Below, piece by piece: positions 38,391-48,500 of a stretch of 64,000 bases of DNA (position 1 is its first letter; each line of letters opens with the position of its first letter). The notes beneath the pieces are model-generated. The model searched no databases. It was not told the origin of the DNA and worked only from the letters and a program-made list of their open reading frames with translations. The position numbers and the translations under genes are program-made. Source of the DNA: Microbacterium sp. PM5 (lineage in GTDB: Bacteria; Actinomycetota; Actinomycetes; Actinomycetales; Microbacteriaceae); contig NZ_CP022162.1 of assembly GCF_003293595.1 (NCBI RefSeq), positions 1,860,483 to 1,924,482 of the forward strand, in the 5' to 3' direction.

Positions 38391-40043
38391 TCAGCGGGGC
38401 GGGCGGCGCCACCATCCCGGCATCCGTACGCCCTGCTCGTTGCCGTGTTCGACGTCGAGCCCGTAGTGCTCACCGACGTAGTCGACGAGCTGAGCACGCT
38501 GCGCACGGTCGTAGACCCGTCGCTCGCGCCGGAAGGCGATCACCGTCGACCAGCAGATGAGAAGCATCACGACGCTGAACGGCAGGGCGATCGTGACCGC
38601 CGCGGTCTGCAGCGCCGACAGCCCCCCGGCCAGCAGCAGGGCGACGGCCAGCACCGCCGTCGCGAGCGTGAAGAACACCCGCACCCACCGCTTCGGCTCG
38701 ACGTCGCCGCCGGTGGCCAGCATGCCCATCACGAGCGCACCCGAGTCTGCCGAGGTGACGAAGAAGATGCCGATCAGCAGGATGGCGCCCACGGTCAGCA
38801 CCGGTCCGGCCGGCAGGTGGGTGAACAGCTGGAAGAGTGCACCCTGCAGATCGACCGTGCCGTCGGCGGCGAGCATCGAGCCGGGCACGGTGAGCTCCTG
38901 GTACAGCGCCGAGCCTCCGAGAACGGCGAACCAGAGGATGCCGACGAGCGTGGGAACGATGAGCACGCCCAGTACGAACTCACGGACCGTCCGCCCCTTG
39001 CTCACCCGGGCGATGAAGATGCCGACGAAGGGCGCCCACGAGATCCACCAGCCCCAGTAGAACGACGTCCACGACGCCTGCCACTGCTCGCCGGCTGCGC
39101 CCTGGAAGGCGCTGACCGTGAAGCTCAGCCCGACGAAGTTCTGCAGGTAGGCGCCGATCGACTGCACCCACTCCCGCAGGAGGTACTCGGTGTGCCCCGC
39201 GAAGAGGATGAACACGAGCAGCGCCGCGGCGAGGATCAGGTTGAAGCTCGACAGCCACTTCATGCCCCTGCCGACGCCCGACAGCACGGAGAACAGCACG
39301 AAGACCGTGATCACGCCGATGATCACGATCTGCATCGCGGTGTCGGGCGTACCGAGGCCCGCGCTGGACAGGCCCGCGCCGATCTGCATGACGCCCAGCC
39401 CCAGTGAGGTCGCGACACCGAAGACGGTGCCGACGAGAGCGAGGGTGTCGATCGCGTTTCCCCATGCCCCGCGCACGCGATGGCCGAGCAGCGGCTCCAG
39501 CGCCCAGCGGATCGAGATCGGACGGCGCCGGCGGTGGATCGCGTAGGCGAGGGCGACACCGATCACGACGTAGATCGCCCACGCCTGCACACCCCAGTGC
39601 AGGTAGGTCTGGGTCAACGCGCTCTGCGCCAGCTGCGCGTCGGTGCCGGTGACGCCGGGACGCGGTGTGACGTAGTGGCTGAGCGGTTCGCTGACGCCGT
39701 AGAAGACGAGACCGATGCCCATCCCCGCCGCGAACAGCAGCGAGAACCAGGCTCCCAGGGAGAACTCGGGCTCGTCCTCGTCCTTGCCGAGTTTGATGTC
39801 GCCGAAGCGGCTGAAGCCCAGGACGAGCGCGAACGCGACGAAGAACGCGGCGATCAGGACGTAGTACCAGCTGAAGGTCCGGATGATCGCCCCCTGGATG
39901 GTGGCGAACGCGGCCTCCGCCGCCGCGGGGAAGAGCACCGCGAAGGCCGCGACGGCGACGATGATGACCACGGCCGGCCAGAACACCCAGCGGGCGAGGG
40001 GACGAGGAGCGAGCGGGTCGGCGGCCGGGGCGATCTCCGTCAT
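38391..40043 (-). CDS. BCCT-family betaine/carnitine/choline transporter
   Basis: The 550-residue protein has 12 membrane helices and the BCCT signature FYWGWWISWAPFVGIF followed by IARVSKGRTVRE. Gly-rich GMGIGLVFYGVSEPLSHY is also conserved. These carriers import glycine betaine, proline or choline with Na+ or H+, often as an osmotic response. TACCCT at 40050-40055 lies 6 bases before the ATG. The cytoplasmic C-terminal tail with an R-rich stretch may sense osmolarity, as in BetP, but this is inferred. Confidence 0.9.
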   Translation of the reverse strand: MTEIAPAADPLAPRPLARWVFWPAVVIIVAVAAFAVLFPAAAEAAFATIQGAIIRTFSWYYVLIAAFFVAFALVLGFSRFGDIKLGKDEDEPEFSLGAWFSLLFAAGMGIGLVFYGVSEPLSHYVTPRPGVTGTDAQLAQSALTQTYLHWGVQAWAIYVVIGVALAYAIHRRRRPISIRWALEPLLGHRVRGAWGNAIDTLALVGTVFGVATSLGLGVMQIGAGLSSAGLGTPDTAMQIVIIGVITVFVLFSVLSGVGRGMKWLSSFNLILAAALLVFILFAGHTEYLLREWVQSIGAYLQNFVGLSFTVSAFQGAAGEQWQASWTSFYWGWWISWAPFVGIFIARVSKGRTVREFVLGVLIVPTLVGILWFAVLGGSALYQELTVPGSMLAADGTVDLQGALFQLFTHLPAGPVLTVGAILLIGIFFVTSADSGALVMGMLATGGDVEPKRWVRVFFTLATAVLAVALLLAGGLSALQTAAVTIALPFSVVMLLICWSTVIAFRRERRVYDRAQRAQLVDYVGEHYGLDVEHGNEQGVRMPGWWRRPPR

Positions 40044-40133
40044 CGTTCCAGGGTAGCCAGGCCGGCGGCGACGACCGAGACCTGGCCTCCGCGCGGCCAC
40101 TCTGCTAGAGCGACGGGCCCGCCCGTCGTGCGC

Positions 40134-40739
40134 TCAGGCCCCCCGCGACCCGGCGTCCGTCGCGCCGACATCGGTGCGGTGGAAGTTCTGGAACGACCGC
40201 GACGCGGTCGGACCCCGCTGACCGTGATAGCGGTTGAGGTACGGGCCCGTTCCGTAAGGGTTCTCTGCCGCAGAGGACAGACGGAAGAAGCACAGCTGAC
40301 CGATCTTCATCCCCGGCCACAGCTTGATCGGCAGCGTCGCGACGTTCGACAGCTCGAGGGTGACGTGACCGGAGAATCCGGGGTCGATGAAGCCCGCGGT
40401 CGAGTGCGTCAGCAGTCCGAGGCGCCCGAGCGAGGACTTCCCCTCCAGGCGCGCGGCGATGTCGTCGGGCAGCGTCACCTGTTCGAACGTCGAGCCGAGG
40501 ACGAACTCGCCCGGGTGCAGGATGAATGGCTCGTCGGGGCGCACCTCGATGAGGTGGGTGAGATCGGGCTGGTCCTCGGCGGGATCGATGAAGGGGTACT
40601 TGTGGTTGTCGAACAGCCGGAAGTAGCGATCCAGACGCACGTCCACGCTCGACGGCTGCACCATCGCGGCATCCCACGGGTCGAGTCCGACGCGGCCGGA
40701 GGAGATCTCGGTGCGGATGTCGCGGTCACTGAGCAGCAC
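40134..40739 (-). CDS. dcd: dCTP deaminase (possibly bifunctional DCD:DUT)
   Basis: The 201-residue protein matches Dcd: [55 protein letters not shown] (catalytic Glu) and [11 protein letters not shown]. It deaminates dCTP to dUTP on the dTMP pathway. Actinobacterial versions such as that of M. tuberculosis also cleave dUTP to dUMP; the HSTAG segment fits, but I cannot tell which type this is. A TAGGCT -10 at 40746-40751 lies 6 bases before GTG 40739. Confidence 0.94.
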   Translation of the reverse strand: MLLSDRDIRTEISSGRVGLDPWDAAMVQPSSVDVRLDRYFRLFDNHKYPFIDPAEDQPDLTHLIEVRPDEPFILHPGEFVLGSTFEQVTLPDDIAARLEGKSSLGRLGLLTHSTAGFIDPGFSGHVTLELSNVATLPIKLWPGMKIGQLCFFRLSSAAENPYGTGPYLNRYHGQRGPTASRSFQNFHRTDVGATDAGSRGA

Positions 40740-40779
40740 GCGGCCAGCCTACTGGCCGCACGGCGACAGCGCGGCGCGC

Positions 40780-41370
40780 TCAGCGGTCGACGGATGCCGC
40801 GATCGCCAGCGCCGAACGCGACAGGAAGGCGACGATCTCACCGGCGGGCCGGTCGGATTCGAGCCCGAGCTCGATGAGCACGTCCTCGGCGAACGCGACC
40901 CAGGCGCGTGCGGCCACCGACAGCATGGGCGAGTCGGCGTGACCCAGCTCGTGGAACACGTCGACGATGCGGTGCGCGTTCTCGTCGCGGGCCTCGTCGA
41001 CGAGTTGGCGGACGACGGGGTCGCCGCTGGCGACACCTCGCACCAGCGAATAGAAGGTGCCGCGATGCGCGCGCACGAAGGCGACGATCCGCTCGATCGT
41101 GTCGTCGAGGCGGGCGCGCGGAGCCAGCTCCGCGCGCGGGGCGGATGCCGCGATCAGCGCGTCGCGGGCGGTCGTGACCACCGCGGTGTGCAGGCCCTGC
41201 CGGGTGCCGAAGTAGTGGAACACGAGTGCGCGCGAGACATCCTCGCGCTCGGCGAGCGCCTCGATGGTCAGCTCGTCCAGCGGCTGCGACGCGAGGAACG
41301 CGACGCCCGAGGCGATCAGCTGGGCACGCCGATCCTCGCGCGACAGACGACGCCGCTGCTCCGTGGACAT
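40780..41370 (-). CDS. TetR-family transcriptional regulator
   Basis: The 196-residue protein has the TetR DNA-binding head SREDRRAQLIASGVAFL followed by ELTIEALAEREDVSRALVFHYFG (HTH near residues 33-55) and a variable helical ligand domain. TAGGGT at 41378-41383 lies 7 bases before the ATG. It is divergent from the DUF6230 operon, with two candidate operators between them. Confidence 0.87.
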   Translation of the reverse strand: MSTEQRRRLSREDRRAQLIASGVAFLASQPLDELTIEALAEREDVSRALVFHYFGTRQGLHTAVVTTARDALIAASAPRAELAPRARLDDTIERIVAFVRAHRGTFYSLVRGVASGDPVVRQLVDEARDENAHRIVDVFHELGHADSPMLSVAARAWVAFAEDVLIELGLESDRPAGEIVAFLSRSALAIAASVDR

Positions 41371-41418
41371 GTCCTCGACCCTACCGAGGCGGTGGGCGCG
41401 GTCCCACGGCCACTTTTC

Positions 41419-41466
41419 GTGAGAGTTCTCTCACAGAGGCGCCTCCCTTATTGACTGATTGTCAAT
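41419..41466. promoter_or_regulatory. Two inverted repeats in the TetR / DUF6230 intergenic region
   Basis: GTGAGAG-TT-CTCTCAC (41419-41434) and ATTGAC-TGATT-GTCAAT (41450-41466) are perfect. The latter contains a TTGACT -35-like hexamer reading toward the DUF6230 gene, so TetR binding there would block it. They fill the centre of the 162-base gap. Confidence 0.6.
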
Positions 41467-41532
41467 TGAGGCGCACAGTCGATGATCGAACGCGTCGGCA
41501 GCGGAGCCGGCGCCCCGGCATCCGGAGGATCG

Positions 41533-42129
41533 ATGAGACTCTCGAACCCGACTCGCTCCCGCGCGGGACGCATCACCCTCGCCACCATTCCCGTCGTCCT
41601 CGCCTCCACGTTCCTCCTCGGCGGCGTCGCGCAGGGCGCCGTTCCGGTCTCCTTCGCCGTCTCCGGCAGCCAGTTCCAGATCAGCGCGTCCAAGCTCGAG
41701 GGCACCGGGTTCTCGCAGTACGCGGGCGTGACGCAAGACACGGCGGGCGGCTCGCACAACGTCGCGATCGCCAACATCGCGTCGGCGCAGCTCTACGATC
41801 TCTGCCAATCCGTGATCTCCGACACCCCGCTCGGCAAGGTGGGTGTGCTCATCACGGCCGGTGGCGGCGGCAACCCCGCCACCGCCAGCGACCTGCAGAT
41901 CGGCATGACCGACCTCAAGGGCGATTCATCGTTCTCCAACATCCGCATCGGCGTCGACGCCTCCACCGTGAACACCGCGGCGAAGGGCTCGGCGGGAGAC
42001 TTCGCCCAGGATGCCGACAGCGTCACGATCAACAACCTCCAGCAGATCTCGTGGAGCACGCAGGCTTCGGTCTTCACGCTCACCGGAATGTCGCTGAAGC
42101 TGACGGACGGGTCGAGCGGATGCTTCTGA
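41533..42129 (+). CDS. DUF6230 family secreted protein
   Basis: The 198-residue product has an N-terminal hydrophobic signal (TLATIPVVLASTFLLGGVAQ) and a mature part of FAVSGSQFQISASKLEGTGF, LYDLCQSVI and VFTLTGMSLKL, ending in CF. This is the pattern of DUF6230, sometimes mislabelled cholesterol esterase; no Ser-His-Asp motif is present. Two Cys (C-x-x-...-CF) could form a disulfide. GGAGG precedes ATG 41533 by 4 bases, so I prefer it to the ATG at 41482. Confidence 0.8.
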   Translation: MRLSNPTRSRAGRITLATIPVVLASTFLLGGVAQGAVPVSFAVSGSQFQISASKLEGTGFSQYAGVTQDTAGGSHNVAIANIASAQLYDLCQSVISDTPLGKVGVLITAGGGGNPATASDLQIGMTDLKGDSSFSNIRIGVDASTVNTAAKGSAGDFAQDADSVTINNLQQISWSTQASVFTLTGMSLKLTDGSSGCF

Positions 42130-42632
42130 CACGCCGGGCCGCGCGCACCGCTGAGCCCACTGCCGAGCCCGCATCCGAGCCCGAGGACCGGACAGAGCCG
42201 ACGCCCACGGCCGATCGACCGGCGCGCGCGTGGCGGAAGGATCGGCCGCTCGTGGGCGGCATCCTGCTCATCGTCGGCGGCCTCGCGATGTTCGGCTCGA
42301 GTCAGCTCGACTTCGGACGCCTGCACATCCACCTCGGCATCGAGGGACTGCAGGCGGTCGTGATCCCGCTGCTGCTCATCGTGCTGGGCGCCCTCGTGAT
42401 CGCCACGCCGGCGCACCGCATCCTGTACGGCGTGATCGCGCTGGCGACGAGCGTCTACTCGATCGTGGGGGTGAACCTCGGCGGGTTCCTGATCGGGTTC
42501 GTGCTGTCGGCGGTCGGCGGCATCCTCGCGGTGTCGTGGATGCCGAGAGCCGCGCGCACCGCCGAGTCGGAGCCGACGGCTGAGGCGGATGCCGAGGAGG
42601 CGATCGTTTCCGACGAGGCGGTCACGCGATGA
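42120..42632 (+). CDS. DUF6114 family membrane protein
   Basis: The 170-residue protein has a hydrophilic, E/P-rich N-terminus (about 35 residues), four membrane helices (RPLVGGILLIVGGLAMF through GGFLIGFVLSAVGGILAVSW) and an acidic tail. It matches DUF6114, the usual genomic partner of DUF6230. The gene overlaps DUF6230 by 10 bases and the next gene by 4, indicating coupled translation. The role is unknown; a shared envelope function is likely. Confidence 0.8.
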   Translation: MLLTRRAARTAEPTAEPASEPEDRTEPTPTADRPARAWRKDRPLVGGILLIVGGLAMFGSSQLDFGRLHIHLGIEGLQAVVIPLLLIVLGALVIATPAHRILYGVIALATSVYSIVGVNLGGFLIGFVLSAVGGILAVSWMPRAARTAESEPTAEADAEEAIVSDEAVTR

Positions 42633-43366
42633 CCACGCGGCGCGCTCGTTCCGCGCTGCTGGCGGCCGCGCTCCTCGCGCTCGCGCCGAGCGCGGTGGGT
42701 GCCGCAGCCCTGCCCGCGGCCGCCGCCGAGACCTCCGGTGCGCGACCCACCGAGTGGTGCATTCCGATCATCATGCCCTGCCACTCGTCGCCGTCCCCGA
42801 CGCCCAGTCCGTCACCGTCGGCGAGCGCGTCGGTTCCCGGCATCCCGAGCCTGCCGACCATCCCCGGTCTTCCGGAGCCCGGGCAGCCCTCGCCGTCTCC
42901 GTCGCCGTCGGAAGGCACCACCCCGCCGGCGGTGGCGCCCATCGCCGACGAGCAGGGTCCCGTCTTCACGCAGCCGTCGGCCCAGCTCGGGTCGAAGTCG
43001 CTGTCGTTCAGCGGGCTGCGCGGCATCTCGGTCGTGACCGTTCCCCTCGCGGACGGGTCGCGGACGACGGCGTTGAAGCTCGAAGCCGACCGCATCACGA
43101 TCTCCGGATTCAGCCTGACCGTCCGGCGCGACACCGGCCCCATCTTGACGACGACGGCCGACACGATGACCCTCGACGGGCACGTGGCCGTCTACATCAA
43201 CTCGCTCAGCGCGACGCTTCCGGGCGGAAAGCTGCTCACGCTGGGCGCCGACACCCCGCCGCCCGCCGAAGGCCTCGACTCGATGTTCGGCGTGACCCTC
43301 GGCCTCGTCGGATCGACGGCCGATTCGATCACCTACACGAACACGGTTCAGCACCTGTCGGAGTGA
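42629..43366 (+). CDS. Secreted protein with Pro/Ser-rich linker, third gene of the DUF6230 operon
   Basis: The 245-residue product starts with a Sec-type signal (RSALLAAALLALAPSAVG), a short segment with two Cys (EWCIPIIMPCHSS), then a P/S repeat linker (residues about 52-95) and a beta-rich domain (ALKLEADRITISGFSLTVR, TTADTMTLDGHVAVYINSL). I see no enzyme motif. It is translationally coupled to DUF6114 by ATGA. A cell-surface role with its two partners is inferred. Confidence 0.65.
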   Translation: MTTRRARSALLAAALLALAPSAVGAAALPAAAAETSGARPTEWCIPIIMPCHSSPSPTPSPSPSASASVPGIPSLPTIPGLPEPGQPSPSPSPSEGTTPPAVAPIADEQGPVFTQPSAQLGSKSLSFSGLRGISVVTVPLADGSRTTALKLEADRITISGFSLTVRRDTGPILTTTADTMTLDGHVAVYINSLSATLPGGKLLTLGADTPPPAEGLDSMFGVTLGLVGSTADSITYTNTVQHLSE

Positions 43367-43414
43367 CGGGGAGTGCGGCGCCCGGCGCGCAGCGGGCGGT
43401 TCGCGACCGGGTGG

Positions 43415-44251
43415 TCAGGACTGGATGAACGCGAGGATGTCGGGGTTGATGACGTCCGCGTGCGTGGTCAGCATGCCGTGCGGGTAGCCCTCGTAGATCT
43501 TGAGGGTCGAGTTCTGTAGCAGCTCGTGCTGCAGAAGGGCCGCGGCCTTATACGGCACGACCTGGTCGTCGTCACCCTGCAGCACGAGCACCGGCACCGT
43601 GATGGCCTTCAGGTCTTCGGTCTGGTCGGTCTCGGAGAACGCCTTGATGCCGAGGTAGTGGGCCTGCGCACTACCGGTCATTCCCTGCCGCCACCAGTTG
43701 TCGATGACGGGCTGGGACGGCGTGACACCCTCGCGGTTGAATCCGTAGAAGGGGCCGGACGCCACGGCCTCGAAGAACTCGGCGCGGTTGGCTGCGAGAG
43801 CCTCACGGAAGCCGTCGAACACCGCCAGCGGGGTGCCCTCGGGGTTGCTGTCGCTCTGCAGCATGATCGGGGGCACGGCGGCGACGAGCACGGCCTTGGC
43901 GACGCGCCCCTGGGGCTCGCCGTACTTCGCGACGTAGCGCGCGACCTGGCCGCCTCCGGTGGAGTGGCCGATGTGGACGGCGTTTCGCAGGTCGAGGTGC
44001 TCGACGACGGCGCTCACGTCACTGGCGTAGTGGTCCATGTCGTGACCGGTGCCGATCTGCGACGAGCGCCCGTGGCCGCGGCGGTCGGAGGCGACGACGC
44101 GGTAGCCCTTGTCGAGGAAGTAGAGCAGCTGCGCGTCCCAGTCGTCGGACGAGAGGGGCCAGCCGTGGTGGAAGACGATGGGCTGGGCGTCGGCGCTGCC
44201 CCAGTCCTTGTAGTAGATCTCCGCGCCGTCTTCGGTGGTGACGTAGGCCAT
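43415..44251 (-). CDS. Alpha/beta hydrolase, non-heme chloroperoxidase-like
   Basis: The 278-residue protein has HGWPLSSDDWDAQ (oxyanion loop), nucleophile elbow GHSTGGG (Ser near residue 97), the acid within VLVLQGDDDQVVP and the histidine in YPHGMLTTH. YKDWGSADAQPIVFHHGWP is typical of cofactor-free haloperoxidases/perhydrolases and esterases. GGAGGACCGATC precedes the ATG, a good ribosome-binding site. The real substrate is not known. Confidence 0.88.
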   Translation of the reverse strand: MAYVTTEDGAEIYYKDWGSADAQPIVFHHGWPLSSDDWDAQLLYFLDKGYRVVASDRRGHGRSSQIGTGHDMDHYASDVSAVVEHLDLRNAVHIGHSTGGGQVARYVAKYGEPQGRVAKAVLVAAVPPIMLQSDSNPEGTPLAVFDGFREALAANRAEFFEAVASGPFYGFNREGVTPSQPVIDNWWRQGMTGSAQAHYLGIKAFSETDQTEDLKAITVPVLVLQGDDDQVVPYKAAALLQHELLQNSTLKIYEGYPHGMLTTHADVINPDILAFIQS

Positions 44252-44404
44252 GATCGGTCCTCCGGGTCGTGTGGATGGGTGCGCTCGATCTGAGCGTGTT
44301 CACGCTAACCGCGGCATCCGCCGACGTGTTCCTACATCTGTACAGACGTTCGGGGCTGCGGCTTTCGTGGGTATGCTGGACGGGCACGGCCGTCAGGTCG
44401 TCAC

Positions 44405-44478
44405 GGGGCTGTAGTTCAATGGCAGAACTTCTGCTTCCCAAGCAGACAGCGCGGGTTCGATTCCCGTCAGCCCCTCCA
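44405..44478 (+). tRNA. tRNA-Gly (CCC)
   Basis: Acceptor stem GGGGCTG pairs with CAGCCCC; the TCTGC/GCAGA anticodon stem holds loop TTCCCAA with anticodon CCC, reading GGG codons. The T-loop has GGTTCGATTCC. CCA is encoded (44476-44478). A TATGCT hexamer at 44372-44377 is a likely -10. Confidence 0.95.
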
Positions 44479-44512
44479 CTGGCTCCCCCACCGGCCTCAT
44501 AGGCTGGACGTC

Positions 44513-45391
44513 ATGAGCCTCACCGACCCGAAAGCCGCGGCCGCCGAGCGGGATCGAAAGCTCGTCGGCTCCGGACGCGCACTGACCGCAACGATCGTGT
44601 GGGGGCTCGCGGGGTTCGCCGCGGCGGCGATCGTCGGCTTCGGCATCGGCGGTTTCTTCGACCAAGTGCGCATCGTGTCACTCAACAGCGTGTTCAGCAC
44701 CTGGGACGGCGGCATCCCCGTCGCCGTCCGATCGACGGCGCTGCCGGTGGGCATCATCGGCAGCATCATCACGATGGGCGCCTACTCGGCGTGGAACCAC
44801 CGCTACACGGGCCGGCGCACGTACTACGCCTTTCTCGGCCCGGCATCGATCGTCCTTCTCGGCCTCGCGACCGGCGTGCTCCTCTCGCTGCCGATGTGGG
44901 CGACGCCGGATGCCGTGGGCGTCGCCGTCGACCCCGTCTTCCACGAGGACGAGGCCTGGGGCGTCGGCGCGTGGATCATGTACGCGGGCATCTGGTGGCT
45001 GCCGGGCATCTTCATCGCCCTGGGTCTCACCAGCATCATCGGCCGCCTGCGCGCCCAGCGCTTCCGCCGGCGCAACACCGACCTGGCCGCCGAACTCCTC
45101 GCCAGCGGCCGCCTCGTCGACGCGGAGGTCACCTCGTCGCCGCTGCTGTCGGCGGAGGCCATGACCGCCTCGCGCGCGGCCGTCTCCCTCACGTTCGCGT
45201 TCGACGACGGGCAGGGTTCACGGCGCTGGGTGACGTGCCTCGCCCTCCTGCCGCCACGCGAAGTACCCGCCGAGGGCGAGACGCGTCCGCTCGTGTTCGA
45301 CCCCCGTACTCCGGCGAATGCGAAGCGCATCTTCGTCTCGCCGACCGGCGATCTCGAGCCCTCGGCATTCGTCGCCGTGCGCGCCGCGTAA
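44513..45391 (+). CDS. Membrane protein of unknown function (4 TM plus soluble C-domain)
   Basis: This 292-residue protein has four hydrophobic helices between residues 25 and 176, then a charged linker (RLRAQRFRRRNTDLAAELL) and a soluble domain of about 100 residues. TAGGCT at 44500-44505 lies 7 bases before the ATG, right after the tRNA, so the gene appears to have its own leaderless promoter. I do not recognise the family. Confidence 0.7.
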   Translation: MSLTDPKAAAAERDRKLVGSGRALTATIVWGLAGFAAAAIVGFGIGGFFDQVRIVSLNSVFSTWDGGIPVAVRSTALPVGIIGSIITMGAYSAWNHRYTGRRTYYAFLGPASIVLLGLATGVLLSLPMWATPDAVGVAVDPVFHEDEAWGVGAWIMYAGIWWLPGIFIALGLTSIIGRLRAQRFRRRNTDLAAELLASGRLVDAEVTSSPLLSAEAMTASRAAVSLTFAFDDGQGSRRWVTCLALLPPREVPAEGETRPLVFDPRTPANAKRIFVSPTGDLEPSAFVAVRAA

Positions 45392-45458
45392 CACCGTCGA
45401 CCCCTCACACCCGGGCCACCGGCCTCCCTGATGCGTTCGCATAGATTCTGCTATGTTT

Positions 45459-45489
45459 CGTGGGAGCGCTCTCTGAGAGCGCTCCCACG
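45459..45489. promoter_or_regulatory. CebR-like operator: 31-base perfect palindrome
   Basis: Fifteen-base arms (45459-45473 and 45475-45489) flank one central T. The palindrome contains two overlapping near-copies of TGGGAGCGCTCCCA, the CebR box of streptomycete cellulose genes: TGGGAGCGCTCTCT (12/14) and TGAGAGCGCTCCCA (13/14). It lies 43 bases before the GH9 start, suiting cellobiose-relieved repression. Confidence 0.8.
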
Positions 45490-45532
45490 CGTCGCAACGA
45501 CGGCGGCGTCATCACAGAGCGAAGGAGCCTGC

Positions 45533-48500
45533 ATGCATGCGAGAAGAGGGCGCCTCCGGCGCCTGACGGCCGTCCTCGTCGTCGGAGCCCTGATCGGAGG
45601 AGCCGCTGCCGCGCTTCCCGCAGCGGCGTCGGCGGTGGGCGTCGAGAACCTGGTCCTCAACGGAGACATCGCCGCCACGACCGATCACTGGTGGTCGAGC
45701 GCGGGCTCCCTCACGACAGAAGACGGCGCCCTGCGCGCTGACTTCCCCGCCTCCACGAACCCCTGGGAGGTGATCGTGGGGCAGGGCGGCGTCGCGCTCG
45801 TCGCCGGCACCGAATACTCGTTCTCGGCCAAGGTCCGCGCCGACCGCGCCGGAATCACGCTACGCACGCAGGTCGCGCCCACGACGCCCAACGCCACCTT
45901 CAGCACCTACACCGCGATCGAGACGCCGCTCACCGCCGACTGGCAGCAGGTGACCGCGACGTTCACGGCCGAGGACTTCGGGCAGGGCACCGCCTCCGAC
46001 GTGCAGTTCCGTCTTGGTGGCAACGCCGCCGGCACGTTCTGGCTCGACGACGTCTCGATCGTCGCGACCGGCACCGGCGGTGGAGACGGCGGCGGCACCG
46101 GCCCCACCGAGCCCACCGAACCGACCGTCGGCACCGATCAGCTGCTGCCCAACCCCACCTTCGCGACGGGGACGAGCCCCTGGTGGACGGCCGGAGCGGT
46201 CACCCTCTCCAACCCCGATCAGCAGATGTGCGCCACCATCGGCGCCGACACCGCCAACGTGTGGGACCTGCTACTCGGCCACAACGACATCCCGATGCCC
46301 GGCGACACCGCCTTCCGGCTGAGCTTCACGGCATCCGCCGTCGCCCCCGGCGGATCGCCCGCCACGCTGAACGCCTCGACGCAGGTCGGCACGTACTCCG
46401 GCCCCGACCAGGTGTCGTGGCTGCAGAAGTCGTTCGAGCTCACCGCCACGCCCACCACGCAGGCGTTCACCTTCACGACCACCGCGGTCGACACCTTCCA
46501 CCTCGGGCAGATCCAGTTCCGCATCGGCGGGATGCCGAGCGGCACCGTCGTCTGCGTCGACGACGTCACCCTGACCGGAACGAAGTACACCTACCGCGCC
46601 GACACCGGCCCCGCCGTGAAGGTGAACCAGGTCGGCTACCTCACACGAGGGCCCAAGCGCGCGACGGTCGTCACCGAGGCCACCACGCCGTTGGAGTGGT
46701 CGCTGCAGGCGCCGGGCGGCGCGGTCGTCGCCACCGGCACGACCACCCCTGCCGGCCTCGATCCGAGCGCGGGCACGAACGTGCACACCGTCGATTTCAG
46801 CGGCGTGCAAGCCCCCGGCGCCGGGTACACCCTCCACGTCGGCGATCAGCAGAGCTTCCCGTTCACCATCTCCGACGACGTGTTCCAGTCGCTGCGCGCA
46901 GACTCGCTGCGCTTCTTCTACACGAACCGGTCCGGCATCGCGATCGACGGCGCCATCGCCGGCGCCGAGTACGCGCGTCCGGCCGGTCACCTCGGCGTCG
47001 CTCCCAACCAGGGCGACACCGATGTGGCCTGCCTCGAGCCGCAGACCTGGTCGGACGGCTGGACGTGCACCGACCGCCACGACGTGAGCGGCGGCTGGTA
47101 CGACGCGGGCGACCACGGCAAGTACGTCGTCAACGGCGGCATCGCCGTCGCGCAGCTGCTGTCGGCGTGGGAGCGCGCCAAGGCCGCCGGCACGACGGCA
47201 TCCCTCGCCGACGGCACTCTCGCGGTGCCCGAGCACGGCAACGGCGTGCCCGACATCCTCGACGAGGCCCGGTGGGAGCTCGAGTGGATGCTGAAGATGC
47301 AGGTACCGGCCGGCGACCCGCTCGCGGGTATGGCGTGGCACAAGGTGACCGACCGCAACTGGACCGGACTGCCGCTGCTGCCCGACCAGGATCCGCAGGA
47401 GCGCCTGCTGCACCGCCCGTCGACCGCGGCGACGCTCAACCTCGCCGCGGTCGCGGCACAGGGCTCGCGCCTGTTCGCCGAATTCGACCCCGCGTTCGCG
47501 GCCCGGTTGCTCACCGCGGCCGAGACGGCGTACGAGGCGGCTCGCACCAACCCGGTGCTGCTCGCCCCGGCGGAAGACGGCACCGGCGGCGGCACGTACG
47601 ACGACGACGACGTGACCGACGAGTTCTACTGGGCGGCCGCCGAGCTGTACCTCACGACGGGCGCGGGCGACTACCGCGCCGACGTCGAGACGAACCCCCT
47701 GCACCTCGCGATGAACACCGATGCCGACATCTTCACCGCCGGCGGGTTCTTCTGGGGCGATGTCGCGGCGCTCGCACGCATGCAGCTCGCACGCTTCGGG
47801 ACCGACCTGCCGGACATTGCGCAGATCCGCCAGTCGGTGGTGGATGCCGCCGACGCGCTCATCGCGGATCAGAAGGCGCAGCCGTTCGGTCAGCCCTACG
47901 CGCCGAAGGAGGGCCTCTACGACTGGGGATCCAACTCGGCCGTGCTCAACAACCAGGTCGTCATCGCGACGGCGTTCGACCTCACGCACCGGCCGCGCTA
48001 CGCGGACGCCGTCATCGAAGGCTACGACTACCTGTTCGGGCGCAATGTGCTCGCACAGTCGTACGTCACCGGCTACGGCACGAAGTACTCGCAGAACCAG
48101 CACAGCCGGTGGTACGCCCACGCGCTCGATCCGTCGCTGCCGCACCCCCCGAAGGGCACGGTGGCGGGTGGGCCGAACTCCTCCATCCAGGACCCGGTGG
48201 CGGGCGCCTGGCTGCAGGGGTGCGCTGCGCAGGCCTGCTACGTCGACGACATCGGAGCGTGGTCGGTCAACGAGATCACCGTCAACTGGAACTCGGCACT
48301 CGCCTGGGTCGCCTCGTTCGTCGGCGATCTCGGTGACGGCTACGTCGCCGTGACCCCGATCGCACGCCCCGACACGGCCAGCGGCCCCGCGGGCGCACCG
48401 ATCAGCATCGCACCGCTGGCGAACGACGAACCGGGCGATCCCGACGTCCCGTTCGACCCCGCCACCCTCACCCTCGCCGAATCGGAGGAGTTCGAGACGT

